Below are positions 35,110-45,323 of a stretch of DNA of 50,582 nt, piece after piece. Below the pieces are notes generated by a model. That model did no database searches and was not told the DNA's origin. It saw only the letters and a program-made list of their open reading frames with translations. Within the stretch, counting starts at the first letter, position 1. Each line of letters begins with the position of its first letter. The DNA lies in NCBI GenBank assembly GCA_016213665.1, contig JACQZX010000113.1, positions 1-50,582 of the forward strand. Direction: 5' to 3'. The position numbers and the translations under genes are program-made. The stretch comes from Actinomycetota bacterium. GTDB taxonomy: Bacteria > Actinomycetota > Acidimicrobiia > Acidimicrobiales > Ilumatobacteraceae.

Positions 35110-35216
35110 CGCCTGCATGTGTCGGCTCGCGTAACGCCTCGCGCCCGACTCGAAGGGGCGACCGCCCGGCAACGGCGGGCACATAAACCCGACGTCTTCC
35201 AGGTGGCAGTGGGCGG

Positions 35217-35222
35217 TACACT
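35217..35222 (+). promoter_or_regulatory. Possible -10 box of rpmE
   Basis: TACACT lies 27 nt before the rpmE ATG in the 140-bp rho-rpmE gap. The -35 region is weak. Upstream, GCCCG/CGGGC near 35164-35180 could fold but lacks a T-run. Nothing else is seen in the gap. Confidence 0.35.
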
Positions 35223-35249
35223 TGGTGACCTACTTCTTGTGGAGAGATC

Positions 35250-35462
35250 ATGAAGACCGAAATTCATCCCAATTACTCCGATGTCAACGTGCGCTGCTCA
35301 TGCGGCAACACGTTCACCACCCGTTCAACCCGTGGTGGCGATCTCCAGGTCGAACTCTGCAACGAATGCCACCCGTTCTTCACCGGCAAGCAAAAGCTGG
35401 TCGACACCGGTGGCCGCGTCGAACGCTTCAACAAGCGTTACGGCGAACGCAAGGGCAAGTGA
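35250..35462 (+). CDS. rpmE: 50S ribosomal protein L31, zinc-binding form
   Basis: 70 residues. Four cysteines Cys16, Cys18, Cys37 and Cys40 (CSC ... CNEC) make it the zinc-containing C+ type. It is part of the large ribosomal subunit at the intersubunit bridge. Position between rho and prfA is the conserved one. A zinc-free paralogue, often Zur-controlled, is not in the window. GTGGAGAG ahead of the ATG provides the ribosome site. Confidence 0.97.
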   Translation: MKTEIHPNYSDVNVRCSCGNTFTTRSTRGGDLQVELCNECHPFFTGKQKLVDTGGRVERFNKRYGERKGK

Positions 35463-36451
35463 CGAGCGCCGCATCGCGGCCCGACGACACTCGCCGCCGG
35501 CAGTTGCTCGCGGGCAAACTTTCGGCGCTCGCGCGCGAGCACCGCGGTTCGCTGTCAGAACCACAGGTGGGCGAATTCGGTGGCGGCGCCGCGCTGTTGG
35601 TCGACGCTGAGGCGTGGGTGTTGCTCGACGAGCGACCCGAGCAAGGACTAGGCGCGGCGATGGCGTGGGCGCTTCGTCGCAACGCCGCTGTCGTCAACCT
35701 TCTGGCCGAAGGCGGAACCGGCTGCTTGGCCCGGCGGGCGATCGGGTGGACTCCGACAGTTCGCGTGTGGCAGGTTGCTGAACGCACACTGCAGGCGGCG
35801 CGGCCGGAGCCGCTGGTGGCAGCGATGCCTCCCCCCGATGGCCACATGGCGTTCGCGACGCTCATCAGCGAAAGCGGGGCCCTGCCGGTCATCGAATTCG
35901 GCGTGCTCACTGGCGAGGTCGACGGGTTGGAGGTGTGCCGCGTCGTCACCGACCCCGCCACCGGCGCCGCCCGACTGGAGGTTGGTGTCGGCGCCCACGA
36001 CCGCGAAGCCTTTCAACTGCTGCACGGTGACCGACCCACCGCCGAATCGTTGGCCGAGGTGGTGCGATTCGTCGGCAGTCACCGTCGGCCCGGCGCCACT
36101 CGCCATCCGCTCAACTTGCTGGCGCAGGAACGAGCGTTGCGTTGTCGCCTCGTCGCTGATTCAGCCCTGATCGGGGCGCAGTTGGTCGTGCCGGTGGCGC
36201 CACCGGTGCCGCGGACCAATGTGAAAGATGCGGTGCCATGCGTTGCACTGGCGACCATCGACGGCGCACGCGTCACTGTGGTCTGCTCGACAGGCATCGA
36301 CCTCGACGTTGTCCCGTTCGCTGTCGACGCGTTGGCGGCTGGCGGAAGCGACCGCTGTGTAGTGGTGATGCCGCCGCGCGATGCCATCGACATCCAGCGC
36401 CAACTCACGATCGCCGCACCGGGCTCGATCGAGATCATGCCCATAAACTGA
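35459..36451 (+). CDS. Conserved-looking protein of unknown function between rpmE and prfA
   Basis: 330 residues from GTG at 35459, overlapping the rpmE stop as GTGA. The frame is open further upstream but that part shadows rpmE. The sequence is soluble, Ala/Val/Arg-rich, without signal peptide or membrane helix. Segments such as [34 protein letters not shown] and [20 protein letters not shown] alternate strands and helices, and no Walker, metal or nucleophile motif is evident. Coupling to rpmE and a 7-bp gap to prfA suggest a translation-linked role. I do not recognise the family. Confidence 0.7.
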   Translation: MTSAASRPDDTRRRQLLAGKLSALAREHRGSLSEPQVGEFGGGAALLVDAEAWVLLDERPEQGLGAAMAWALRRNAAVVNLLAEGGTGCLARRAIGWTPTVRVWQVAERTLQAARPEPLVAAMPPPDGHMAFATLISESGALPVIEFGVLTGEVDGLEVCRVVTDPATGAARLEVGVGAHDREAFQLLHGDRPTAESLAEVVRFVGSHRRPGATRHPLNLLAQERALRCRLVADSALIGAQLVVPVAPPVPRTNVKDAVPCVALATIDGARVTVVCSTGIDLDVVPFAVDALAAGGSDRCVVVMPPRDAIDIQRQLTIAAPGSIEIMPIN

Positions 36452-36458
36452 ACCGCAA

Positions 36459-37523
36459 GTGCTCGAGCGACTGCAATCCCTGGAAGACGAGTTCGTCTCA
36501 CTGGAGGCGAGCTTGTCCGACCCCGAACTCGCCAACGATCAGCCCAAGTTGCGCGACGTCTCTCGTCGCTACAAAGACCTCACCCCGGTGGTCGACTGCG
36601 TTCGCCGCTACCGCGCTCGCGACGCCGACGCACAAGCTGCCCGCGAGTTGCTGACGGTGGCATCCGAAACCGAACGGCCGGCGCTGCGCGACGAGTTGGC
36701 TGCGACCGAGGCCGACCTCGTGGACCTGGAGGCGGAACTGCGACTGCTGCTGTTGCCCAAGGATCGCAACGACGGCCGGGCTGTCATCATGGAGATACGC
36801 GGCGCCGAGGGCGGCGAAGAGGCGAATCTGTTCGCCGGTGATCTGTTCGACATGTACCGGGCCTACTCCGCGATCAAAGGCTGGAAGTTCGAGGTTCTCT
36901 CGCGCGACTCCAGCGACCTCGGCGGCATCAACCAAGTGACGATGCTGATCAATGGTGACACCGCCTGGAGCCGATTGAAGTTCGAAGGCGGGACGCATCG
37001 TGTTCAACGAGTGCCGGTAACGGAGAGTTCCGGCCGCATCCACACATCCTCTGCCACGGTGCTGGTCTTGCCAGAGGCCGAGGAGGTGGAAATTCAGATC
37101 GACGAGAAAGATCTCGATGTCGACGTCTATCGCAGTAGCGGAGCCGGCGGCCAGAGTGTCAACACCACCGACTCGGCTGTGCGCATCACCCATCGACCAA
37201 GTGGCGTGGTGGTGACGATGCAGGACGAGCGCAGCCAGATCCAGAATCGGGCGCGCGCGATGCAAGTGCTGCGCGCCCGACTGTTGAAGCTCGCCGAGGA
37301 GGAGCAGGCCGAAGCGGCCTCCGCCGAGCGTCGAATGCAAGTGGGCAGTGGTGGGCGCGGCGAGAAGATTCGCACCTACAACTTCAAGGAGAACAGGCTC
37401 ACCGATCACCGCATCGGTTTCACCATCTACCGCCTGCAGGACGTGTTGGGTGGCGACATCGACGAGGTGGTCGACGCGCTCGCGGGTGACGAGCGTGCCC
37501 GTCAGTTGGCCGGCGGCGAGTGA
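36459..37523 (+). CDS. prfA: Peptide chain release factor 1
   Basis: 354 residues, GTG start. The codon-recognition tripeptide is PVT (RVPVTESSGRIHTS, about 185-188), diagnostic of RF1 (UAA/UAG). The GGQ hydrolysis loop is GAGGQSVNTTDSAVRITH (about 229-247). It releases finished peptides from the ribosome. Its Gln is the methylation target of PrmC, encoded next with a GTGA overlap. N-terminal domain 1 (about 1-100) is complete. Confidence 0.97.
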   Translation: MLERLQSLEDEFVSLEASLSDPELANDQPKLRDVSRRYKDLTPVVDCVRRYRARDADAQAARELLTVASETERPALRDELAATEADLVDLEAELRLLLLPKDRNDGRAVIMEIRGAEGGEEANLFAGDLFDMYRAYSAIKGWKFEVLSRDSSDLGGINQVTMLINGDTAWSRLKFEGGTHRVQRVPVTESSGRIHTSSATVLVLPEAEEVEIQIDEKDLDVDVYRSSGAGGQSVNTTDSAVRITHRPSGVVVTMQDERSQIQNRARAMQVLRARLLKLAEEEQAEAASAERRMQVGSGGRGEKIRTYNFKENRLTDHRIGFTIYRLQDVLGGDIDEVVDALAGDERARQLAGGE

Positions 37524-38386
37524 GCGTAAGCTGGCGCCAACTCTGGGACACCACGGCGACGCTCACTGGTCGCGTAGAAGCTCGCTGGTTGTGCGAAGAA
37601 GCGTGCGGCCAGACCGGCAGCGACTTCATCGCCGTGCTCGATGCCGCGGCAGGCGAGTTGTCCGTGGCTCATCTCGACGCGATGGTTGCCCGCCACCGGG
37701 CTGGGGAACCGTTGCAGTACGTGTTGGGACACTGGTCGTTCCGCCGACTCGACTTGCTGGTCGACCGCCGCGTGCTGATCCCTCGACCGGAAACTGAACT
37801 CGTCGCCGAGCGTGCCATCGCTCTCGTCGGCCACATGGCGGTCGATGGCGGTCGGTGGCCGCTGATCGTGGCCGACCTCGGCACCGGTACTGGCGCAATC
37901 GGTCTCTCGCTGGCCACCGAGTTGCCGAGCGGCATGGTTGAGGTGTGGCTCACCGATTTGTCGCCCGATGCGCTCGACGTTGCCCGGGCGAACACAGCCG
38001 GCGTGGGGAACGCCGGCACTTGCGTTCGCTTCGGTCAGGGTGATTGGTATCAGGCACTTCCGACGCGGCTGCGCGGAGAGTTGGCGTTGGTCGTGTCCAA
38101 CCCGCCGTACATCGCTCCCGACGATCAAGCGATCGAGGCAGCGGTGCGCGACTGGGAACCTGCGGCCGCTCTGTTCGCCGCCGACGATGGCCTGGCGGCC
38201 ATACGCGTGGTCATCGCAGGCGCGGCGGAGTGGCTGACACCGGGTGGCTGGTTGGTGCTCGAGATCGGTGCCGGGCAGGGTGCCGCCGTGCTGCAATTGC
38301 TGAATGCGTCGGCCTTCGAACAGACCGCGGTTACCCAAGATCTCGCGGGCCACGACCGAATTGCCGCCGGCTGTTACGTTCCTTAG
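37520..38386 (+). CDS. prmC: Release-factor glutamine methyltransferase
   Basis: 288 residues, GTG start overlapping prfA. N-terminal substrate domain with QYVLGHWSFRRLDLLVDRRVLIPRPETE, SAM motif I VADLGTGTGAIGLSLA, and the catalytic NPPY (about 194-197). It methylates the GGQ Gln of RF1/RF2. In many Actinobacteria a Sua5/TsaC gene follows; here the strand switches and a TerB-like gene ends 10 bp away. Confidence 0.95.
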   Translation: MSVSWRQLWDTTATLTGRVEARWLCEEACGQTGSDFIAVLDAAAGELSVAHLDAMVARHRAGEPLQYVLGHWSFRRLDLLVDRRVLIPRPETELVAERAIALVGHMAVDGGRWPLIVADLGTGTGAIGLSLATELPSGMVEVWLTDLSPDALDVARANTAGVGNAGTCVRFGQGDWYQALPTRLRGELALVVSNPPYIAPDDQAIEAAVRDWEPAAALFAADDGLAAIRVVIAGAAEWLTPGGWLVLEIGAGQGAAVLQLLNASAFEQTAVTQDLAGHDRIAAGCYVP

Positions 38387-38396
38387 AAACGCAGCT

Positions 38397-38798
38397 TCAG
38401 TCGAAGCGGGCGGCTATCTGACCGAGCAATGACTCCTCCGACGAGTCCAGGTCGCGGTCCACACCTGCGACGTCGCGAGCGGCGCTGAACAGTTCGCTGC
38501 GCAACACGCTGCTCGTGATGCGGGTGTCGATGTGGTCGAGCAAGGCTGGCACCCGATGGTCGCTGATTGCGGCCCGCACGCGCGCAGAGGCGACGCCGAG
38601 ATACTGATCGAAGGAGAAGGTGTCGCTGTCCCAGCCCGACTCGGCACTGATGTTGCGTATCTCCTCGACCTCCGCCTCGGTGATGTGGCGATCGGCCATC
38701 ATCACCAGCAGCAGCAACTCGATCGCCGCTTCATGTTCGAGGTCGGCGGTGGCGTGCACAGCCACATGGCGATAGAGGTCGACCAAGCGTTGGTTCAT
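38397..38798 (-). CDS. TerB-like small protein
   Basis: 133 residues, all-helical. EHEAAIELLLLVMMADRHITEAEVEEI is the TerB-type helical hairpin with its acidic, metal-ligand-like residues (MADRHITEAE). A second such unit seems to follow (VAGVDRDLDSSEESLL). TerB-like domains occur in tellurite-resistance and membrane-associated stress proteins, but many are stand-alone with no known role. It lies 25 bp from the S9 peptidase gene on the same strand, downstream of it. Confidence 0.65.
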   Translation of the reverse strand: MNQRLVDLYRHVAVHATADLEHEAAIELLLLVMMADRHITEAEVEEIRNISAESGWDSDTFSFDQYLGVASARVRAAISDHRVPALLDHIDTRITSSVLRSELFSAARDVAGVDRDLDSSEESLLGQIAARFD

Positions 38799-38823
38799 GG
38801 TGTCAGCAAACTAGTTGAGATCG

Positions 38824-40947
38824 CTATTTCAGTTGCAAGGTTCGCCGTAAGAAGTCGAGTTGGTGCATCAACAGGTTCTCGGCGACGACTTCCTGCGGGG
38901 TCATGTGTGTGACGCCAGCCAGGGGCAGCACCTCGTGCGGCTTGCCGGCGGCCAGCAGGGCGCTGGAGAATTGCAGAGTGTGGGCTGCAACCACGTTGTC
39001 GTCGGCGAGTCCATGTATCAGCAGCAGCGGCCGCGTCAGCTGGCCGGCCAGCGGCAGCAGCGAGGTAGCGGCGTAAGCGGTGGCGTCGATGGTCGGGTCG
39101 CCGAGGTAGCGCTCGGTGTAGTGAGTGTCGTAGAGACGCCAGTCGGTAACTGGCGCGCCCGCGATCGCGGTGTGGAAGATGTCCGGCCGTCGAAGCACGG
39201 CGAGAGCTGCGAGATACCCGCCGAAGCTCCATCCACGGATGGCGACGCGGGAGAGATCGAGCGGATGATCTACGGCGGCGGCCTGCAGCGCCGCAATCTG
39301 ATCGTCGAGAACAGGACTCGCCAGGTTGCGGTGAACAGCACGTTCCCACTCGCTTCCACGGCCGGGTGTGCCGCGCCCGTCGACGATCACCACTGCGAAA
39401 CCCTGATCGGCGAACCACTGCGAAGACAGGTAGGCGCCGTGCGCGGCGAGCACGCGCAACGCGTGAGGACCGCCGTACGGATCCAACAGCACGGGCAGCG
39501 GAGCCGCCTGTTTGTTGCCCTTGCCGCCATAGCCGGTCGGCAACAGCACTGCGGTGGCGAGTGAACGCGGGCCGTAGCGATGGATCGACACGTTGGGTTG
39601 CACAAGCGGACGCTGCGCGAATGATTCGATCATCGGGCCGCCGACGATCTGTGTGATCGAGCCGGCATCGGTGAGCACGACCGAACGCAGGACGATGGTC
39701 GGTCCTCCGACAGCGGCTGAATGAATGCCGGGATCGGAGGTGAGACACTCCACCGTGCGGTCGGTGCGCCACCGCCAGACATGCTGCACCGTTGCGTCGT
39801 CGATCGGGTTGGCAAGGAAGAACACTTCGTCGGCTTGCGTGGCGAGCACGGCCCGCACCTGAAGACCGGGTGGTGTCATCGGTTCGCCGTCGGTCACCAG
39901 TCGGCGGGCGCCCTCACGATCGGAGGCCATGATCATCGTGCCGTCGTCGAGCATTGCCGGCGTGCCCGGCACCAACTCGACCCACGCCACGTCGCCGTCG
40001 GCGAAGAGTGGCGCGGTGTCGCCGGTTCGCGGGTTCGCCTCCAACACCATCAGCGAGCGCTGGTCGCGCGACTGAACCGTTAGCAGCAGCCGATCGGGTG
40101 TCGGCCATTGCACATCGGCCAGGTACGGGTACGCATCGCGATCCCACATGACCTCGGTGGAGCCACCGTCGATCGCCAGCACATGGAGGGTCACTTCCGG
40201 GTTCTTGCTACCGGCGGCCGGGTAGCTGATCTCTGCAGGTGGCTGGTCGGGGTTCGCCGGGTCGCCGATGTACCAACGCTGTACACCGGCGACGTTCACC
40301 CGGCAGGCGGCGATCGCGGAACCGTCGGGGCTCCACCAGTAACCACGAAATCGATGCATCTCCTCGGCGGCGATGAAGTCGGCGCTTCCCCAGCTGACAT
40401 CGGGATCATCCTCGCCGGCCAACTCCCAGCTGTTGCCGTCGAGTTCAGCGATGCGGAGCGCACGGCCGCTGACATACGCGACGCGAGTCGCCACGGGGTC
40501 GGGGCGGGGATCGAAGACCGGACCATCGACGACGAGCTCGCGTGCTTGACCGCTCACCAGCCCGGCGAGAAACAGTCGTCCCGAGAGAGCGAAGGCGGTG
40601 ACGGTCATGCCCTTGTCGGTGGCGAACGAGGTGATGCCGCCTGCGCCTTCGCGCATGCGCTCGCGTCGTAAACGCTCCTGCGCCGGCAGATCCTCGTCGT
40701 CGGGTGCGGCCAACAACACGCTCGGATCGGCGACCAGTCGCTCGCCGGCCAGCTCCACGTCGAGTACCCACAGGCAGTTCAGCGGATCGTCGCCCGAACG
40801 GCTGCGGGCGAAGATCACCCGCTCGCCATCGGGCGAGACGACGACGTTTCGCGGTTCACCGAGGGTGAAGCGTTGTGTGCGCGCATATTGACGCGGAAAT
40901 GTGTCAACCGTGTTGCCGTCGCCGCTACCGCTGCCGCTGGACGTCAT
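38824..40947 (-). CDS. S9-family prolyl-oligopeptidase/DPP-IV-like serine peptidase
   Basis: 707 residues from ATG at 40947, with GGGAGG before it. The N-terminal two thirds form a beta-propeller-like region. The last 250 residues are an alpha/beta hydrolase with nucleophile in RGWSFGGYLAAL (Ser about 573), Asp in HGLADDNVVAAH and His in GVTHMTPQEV. EEMHRFRGYWWSPDG in the propeller includes the Glu pair that reads the free N-terminus in DPP-IV enzymes, so a dipeptidyl-peptidase activity is likely. No signal peptide. The preceding GTG at 40953 is a weaker start. Confidence 0.88.
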   Translation of the reverse strand: MTSSGSGSGDGNTVDTFPRQYARTQRFTLGEPRNVVVSPDGERVIFARSRSGDDPLNCLWVLDVELAGERLVADPSVLLAAPDDEDLPAQERLRRERMREGAGGITSFATDKGMTVTAFALSGRLFLAGLVSGQARELVVDGPVFDPRPDPVATRVAYVSGRALRIAELDGNSWELAGEDDPDVSWGSADFIAAEEMHRFRGYWWSPDGSAIAACRVNVAGVQRWYIGDPANPDQPPAEISYPAAGSKNPEVTLHVLAIDGGSTEVMWDRDAYPYLADVQWPTPDRLLLTVQSRDQRSLMVLEANPRTGDTAPLFADGDVAWVELVPGTPAMLDDGTMIMASDREGARRLVTDGEPMTPPGLQVRAVLATQADEVFFLANPIDDATVQHVWRWRTDRTVECLTSDPGIHSAAVGGPTIVLRSVVLTDAGSITQIVGGPMIESFAQRPLVQPNVSIHRYGPRSLATAVLLPTGYGGKGNKQAAPLPVLLDPYGGPHALRVLAAHGAYLSSQWFADQGFAVVIVDGRGTPGRGSEWERAVHRNLASPVLDDQIAALQAAAVDHPLDLSRVAIRGWSFGGYLAALAVLRRPDIFHTAIAGAPVTDWRLYDTHYTERYLGDPTIDATAYAATSLLPLAGQLTRPLLLIHGLADDNVVAAHTLQFSSALLAAGKPHEVLPLAGVTHMTPQEVVAENLLMHQLDFLRRTLQLK

Positions 40948-41012
40948 ACTCACCCTCCCCCGGCTCTACGTCATAGTTCTCAACTCGCAGCCGCAGGTGA
41001 CGGCCCGACGTA

Positions 41013-41024
41013 CTTTACGTAAAG
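41013..41024. promoter_or_regulatory. Perfect 12-bp palindrome upstream of the S9 peptidase gene
   Basis: CTTTACGTAAAG is its own reverse complement. It lies 66 bp upstream of the peptidase ATG and 7 bp past the end of the nucleoside hydrolase gene. AT-rich against its surroundings, so an operator is plausible; no regulator is assigned. Confidence 0.45.
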
Positions 41025-41030
41025 ATCACT

Positions 41031-41966
41031 TCAGTGCGAGAAGTGGGCGATCGACTCGACCAGAACCTGCCAGGCGGCGTCGGCATCGATGCCGGTGAGC
41101 ACGTCGCAATTAGGGTCGGACACTTCTTTCAGGTCGCGATCGTCGAAGATGGCCATGCCGGCGGTGAGCCTGCCGTAGGTCTCGATCTGCACGTGAGCCA
41201 ATCGGCGGGTGAACAACTCCGGGTGAGTGAGTGCCATCACTGCGCATGGGTCATGCACCGGCGCGCCGCCGATCTTGCGGTGGCGAACCCGATAGGTGCC
41301 GCTGAAGAACTCGAACAGGTCAGCCAGCATCGGTGCCAACCCGCCGGAAAGAGCCCGCACCATCGCGATGCGTTCCGGTGTCGCCTGAAACTGATGGGTG
41401 AGGTCGAGGCCCGACATGATCAAAGGTCCGCCGTAGGAGAACACGACATCGGCAGCTTCCGGATCGCACCACAGGTTGAACTCCGCCGCCGCCGTGCGAT
41501 TGCCGAAGCGGCCGCCACCCATCAGTGAGATGCCGGCGATGCGGTGCGCGAGATCGGGTGCCGAGCGCAGCGCGAGTGCAATGTTCGTCATCGGGCCGAT
41601 CGGCACCAACCAAATGCCTTCCTGCGCGCGGCAGGTCTCGATTATGAAGCCGACAGCGTCCTGGCTGGCCGCTGGGCCGCTCGGCTCGGGCAGGTTGCCA
41701 CCATCCATGCCGCTCTTGCCATGTACGTAGGTGGCGTGTTGGGCGGGTCGGGTGAGCGGCCGGTTGGCGCCGGCATGCACAGGGCACGCGAGCCCGAGCA
41801 GATCGCGCATGATGATCGCGTTGCGCGTGGTCGCATCGAGTGGAGCGTTACCCGAAACGGTGGTGATGCCTACCAAATCGGCGTGCCGTGCGGCCACAAC
41901 CAGTGCCATGGCGTCGTCGTGGCCCGGATCGCAGTCGATGATGATCGGAAGCAACTTCGCCGCCAT
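41031..41966 (-). CDS. Nucleoside hydrolase (IunH family)
   Basis: 311 residues. The N-terminal calcium-binding cluster IDCDPGHDDAMAL (Asp11, 13, 17 and 18) is diagnostic; further family elements are LVPIGPMTNIALAL and EFNLWCDPEAADVVF, with the His/Asp pair HDPCAV near residue 237. It splits nucleosides into base and ribose for salvage. The base specificity cannot be read. It sits between thiolase-like and S9 peptidase genes on the same strand, with a 64-bp or larger gap on the peptidase side. Confidence 0.92.
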   Translation of the reverse strand: MAAKLLPIIIDCDPGHDDAMALVVAARHADLVGITTVSGNAPLDATTRNAIIMRDLLGLACPVHAGANRPLTRPAQHATYVHGKSGMDGGNLPEPSGPAASQDAVGFIIETCRAQEGIWLVPIGPMTNIALALRSAPDLAHRIAGISLMGGGRFGNRTAAAEFNLWCDPEAADVVFSYGGPLIMSGLDLTHQFQATPERIAMVRALSGGLAPMLADLFEFFSGTYRVRHRKIGGAPVHDPCAVMALTHPELFTRRLAHVQIETYGRLTAGMAIFDDRDLKEVSDPNCDVLTGIDADAAWQVLVESIAHFSH

Positions 41967-42003
41967 TGCGCAAGCTTGCCACCGTGTATCCGGTAACCAG
42001 AAC

Positions 42004-43512
42004 TCAGCAGCTGATCGTTCCGTCGTCGGCTAGGTGTGCCGTGCGGCCAACCCATTCGCCTTCACACATGGCGGTGGCGAGGGCGACATCGGTCGATGTT
42101 CCCCAGGCGCGTCGGCCGTCGGCGAGCAGGCAGGCGGCAAGCGCCGTTTCAGGGGTGCCCTCGCGTGTGTGCATCACCGTGTAAGCCTCGATCGTCGCTG
42201 CACCCATGTCTCTGGCAACAAAGGCGTCGGCAACCTCGGCCAGTTCCCGTCGGGGAAGTGCGTCGATCGCGGTTTGCGGGCTCGAGTGCCGGAACAACTT
42301 CGTGGGAGCGGTGGCGTAGATTCCGAACGAGTGCTTGGTGGCGTAGCCACCGTTTGCCCAAACGAGTGCCGTCGAGCCGGGCCGCTCGCGCAGGTCGTTC
42401 ATCACCGTCGCGATCGCGTGCATCGAATAGTTGTTCCAGGGGCCGCCGGCAAAGGAGAGGCCGCCGGTGCGGGTTAGCTGTCGATCGAGCGACAGTCCGA
42501 GGCTGCGTGCCCCGAGCTGCACCGCCGACGGAAAGCACGAATAGAGGTCGATCATCTCGATGTCGTCGATGCCGACACCGGCGAGACGCATGACTTCGCG
42601 GCCGCCCAACTCGATCGCGGGAGTATCAGCGAAGCTGCACCGATGACTGATGTAGTTGTGCTCATGGCAGTCGGTGCCCGCCACCGGGAACACCCACCGG
42701 TCGGCAGCGACTCCCAACGACCGCGCCTTGTCGGCACTGCACATGATCAGCGCGGCCGCCATGTCGACGGCGTTGTTGGAGTTCATCGACTTCGTGTACG
42801 GAAATCCGATCATTCGGTTGCTAGCCGTCGGAGTGCGGATCTCTTCGGCGGTCTTCGGAGTTCGCAGCCACGCGTACGGATTGTGGGCGGCGGTCTCGCT
42901 GAACCGTGACCACAGTTCGCTCGCCAGCAACTGCTGTTGCTCGACGGTGCGACCGGCGGCCGCGCGAATCGCGGTCTCGAACATGGGGTAGATCTGCACC
43001 GGCAACATCAACCCGCGTGCCCGCTCGTCAGGATGGTTCATCTCCAGGTCCTCTCCGAGGACAGTCGGAAACGCATCCGCCGGAGCCTTTGGCCACGCCA
43101 ACTCGACAGCCGCCCTGCGCAGGCGCGACCGAGTGCGCCATGCCTCGCCGCCGGTGAGAATGGCGAGGTCGAGGTCGCCGCGTTGAATCGCCAAGGCCGT
43201 TTCGTTGACGAGCGCCTGCGGGCTGGTGCCACCCATCGTCGTGATCGCTGTTTCGCGTGGCGAAAGACCCAATTGCTGTGCGACCACCCATGCCGGGTCG
43301 CCGTACCGCCAACTCAGCAGTGAAACCACGCGCACCGAATCGGCGGCGGGCACGCTCGCCAGACCGGCGTCGGCAGCCGCAGCACGGATCGCCGTGCACA
43401 TCAACGTCGCCGGGTCGAGTGCGTCATCGAGGCCGGCCGCGTGATTCAGGAACTGGCCGGCCCCGACCAGCACCGGTGTGCGCGAGTCAAGCGATCGGGT
43501 CGCGGGGGACAT
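42004..43512 (-). CDS. Thiolase-like (acetyl-CoA acetyltransferase-type) protein
   Basis: 502 residues from MSPATRSLDSRTPVLVGAG; upstream frame to 43671 is not thiolase-like and crosses rpiB. The fold is visible in VNETALAIQRGDLDLAILTGGEAW, EMIDLYSCFPSAVQLGA and the C-terminal NGGYATKHSFGIY with the catalytic His. The N-terminal nucleophile Cys of true thiolases is missing: the position reads MGGTSPQALVN (about 93-103). This resembles the SCP-x/thiolase-like group with uncertain activity, perhaps acting on CoA esters of lipids. Divergent from rpiB. Confidence 0.78.
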   Translation of the reverse strand: MSPATRSLDSRTPVLVGAGQFLNHAAGLDDALDPATLMCTAIRAAAADAGLASVPAADSVRVVSLLSWRYGDPAWVVAQQLGLSPRETAITTMGGTSPQALVNETALAIQRGDLDLAILTGGEAWRTRSRLRRAAVELAWPKAPADAFPTVLGEDLEMNHPDERARGLMLPVQIYPMFETAIRAAAGRTVEQQQLLASELWSRFSETAAHNPYAWLRTPKTAEEIRTPTASNRMIGFPYTKSMNSNNAVDMAAALIMCSADKARSLGVAADRWVFPVAGTDCHEHNYISHRCSFADTPAIELGGREVMRLAGVGIDDIEMIDLYSCFPSAVQLGARSLGLSLDRQLTRTGGLSFAGGPWNNYSMHAIATVMNDLRERPGSTALVWANGGYATKHSFGIYATAPTKLFRHSSPQTAIDALPRRELAEVADAFVARDMGAATIEAYTVMHTREGTPETALAACLLADGRRAWGTSTDVALATAMCEGEWVGRTAHLADDGTISC

Positions 43513-43524
43513 GCCTGCCAGGGT

Positions 43525-43551
43525 ACGAGTCCGGGACTCGTCACCTACACT
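43525..43551 (+). promoter_or_regulatory. rpiB promoter with 17-bp perfect inverted repeat
   Basis: ACGAGTCC-G-GGACTCGT (43525-43541) is a perfect palindrome with 8-bp arms. It ends 4 bp before TACACT (43546-43551), the likely -10 box, so it occupies the -35/spacer zone. TACACT is 7 nt from the ATG (43559), implying a leaderless message. The 46-bp divergent gap also serves the thiolase-like gene. Confidence 0.65.
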
Positions 43552-43558
43552 CGTTGAG

Positions 43559-44057
43559 ATGTCTCGAATCGCGATCGGTGCCGACCATGCCGGCTTTGAA
43601 CTGAAGAAGCACCTGATCGCGGTGCTCACCCGCGACGGCCACATCATCAGCGATATCGGCACGCACAGCACCGATTCAGTCGACTACCCGCCATTCTGCG
43701 CCGATGTCGGTCGTGCCGTTCGCGACCGGCGCGCCGATGTGGGCATCGTGCTCGGGGGTAGCGGCCAGGGCGAGCAGATCGCCGCCAACAAGGTTCGCGG
43801 CGTACGCGCGGCACTGTGCAACGACCTGTACACCGCCCGACTTGCCCGTTCACACAATGACGCCAACGTTCTCAGCATCGGTGCCCGCGTGGTCGGCATC
43901 GGATTGGCCGAGGAGATCCTGGCGACATTTCTCGCTACCACCTTCGACGGCGGACGTCACGCGGCCCGAGTTGAACTGTTGATGAAGATCGAAACGGAAG
44001 AGGCAGCCGGCGCCAGCTGGCCGGCGCCCCCGCCGCCGCCCGAAGTGGGAGTTGCCG

Positions 44058-44074
<17 letters not shown>
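43559..44074 (+). CDS. rpiB: Ribose-5-phosphate isomerase B
   Basis: 171 residues. [16 protein letters not shown] at the N-terminus, [19 protein letters not shown] with Glu in the catalytic-base position as in M. tuberculosis RpiB (E. coli has Cys), and [29 protein letters not shown]. It interconverts ribose- and ribulose-5-phosphate. A Pro/Ala-rich tail (PAPPPPPEV) extends the C-terminus. The end overlaps the glyA start by 17 bp, so the two are coupled. Confidence 0.93.
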
Positions 44075-45305
<1,231 letters not shown>

Positions 45306-45309
45306 TCGC

Positions 45310-45315
45310 TACAGT
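45310..45315 (+). promoter_or_regulatory. Possible leaderless -10 box
   Basis: TACAGT lies 8 nt before the GTG of the next gene, immediately after the glyA stop. The same hexamer is used in the predicted rho promoter. It may give the membrane-protein/wecA pair its own transcript. Confidence 0.4.
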
Positions 45316-45323
45316 TGGCGCTC

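Noticed and set aside
33352-35184. 610-residue minus-strand open frame
   Set aside because: Antisense to rho over its entire length; Val/Ala/His-rich shadow composition.
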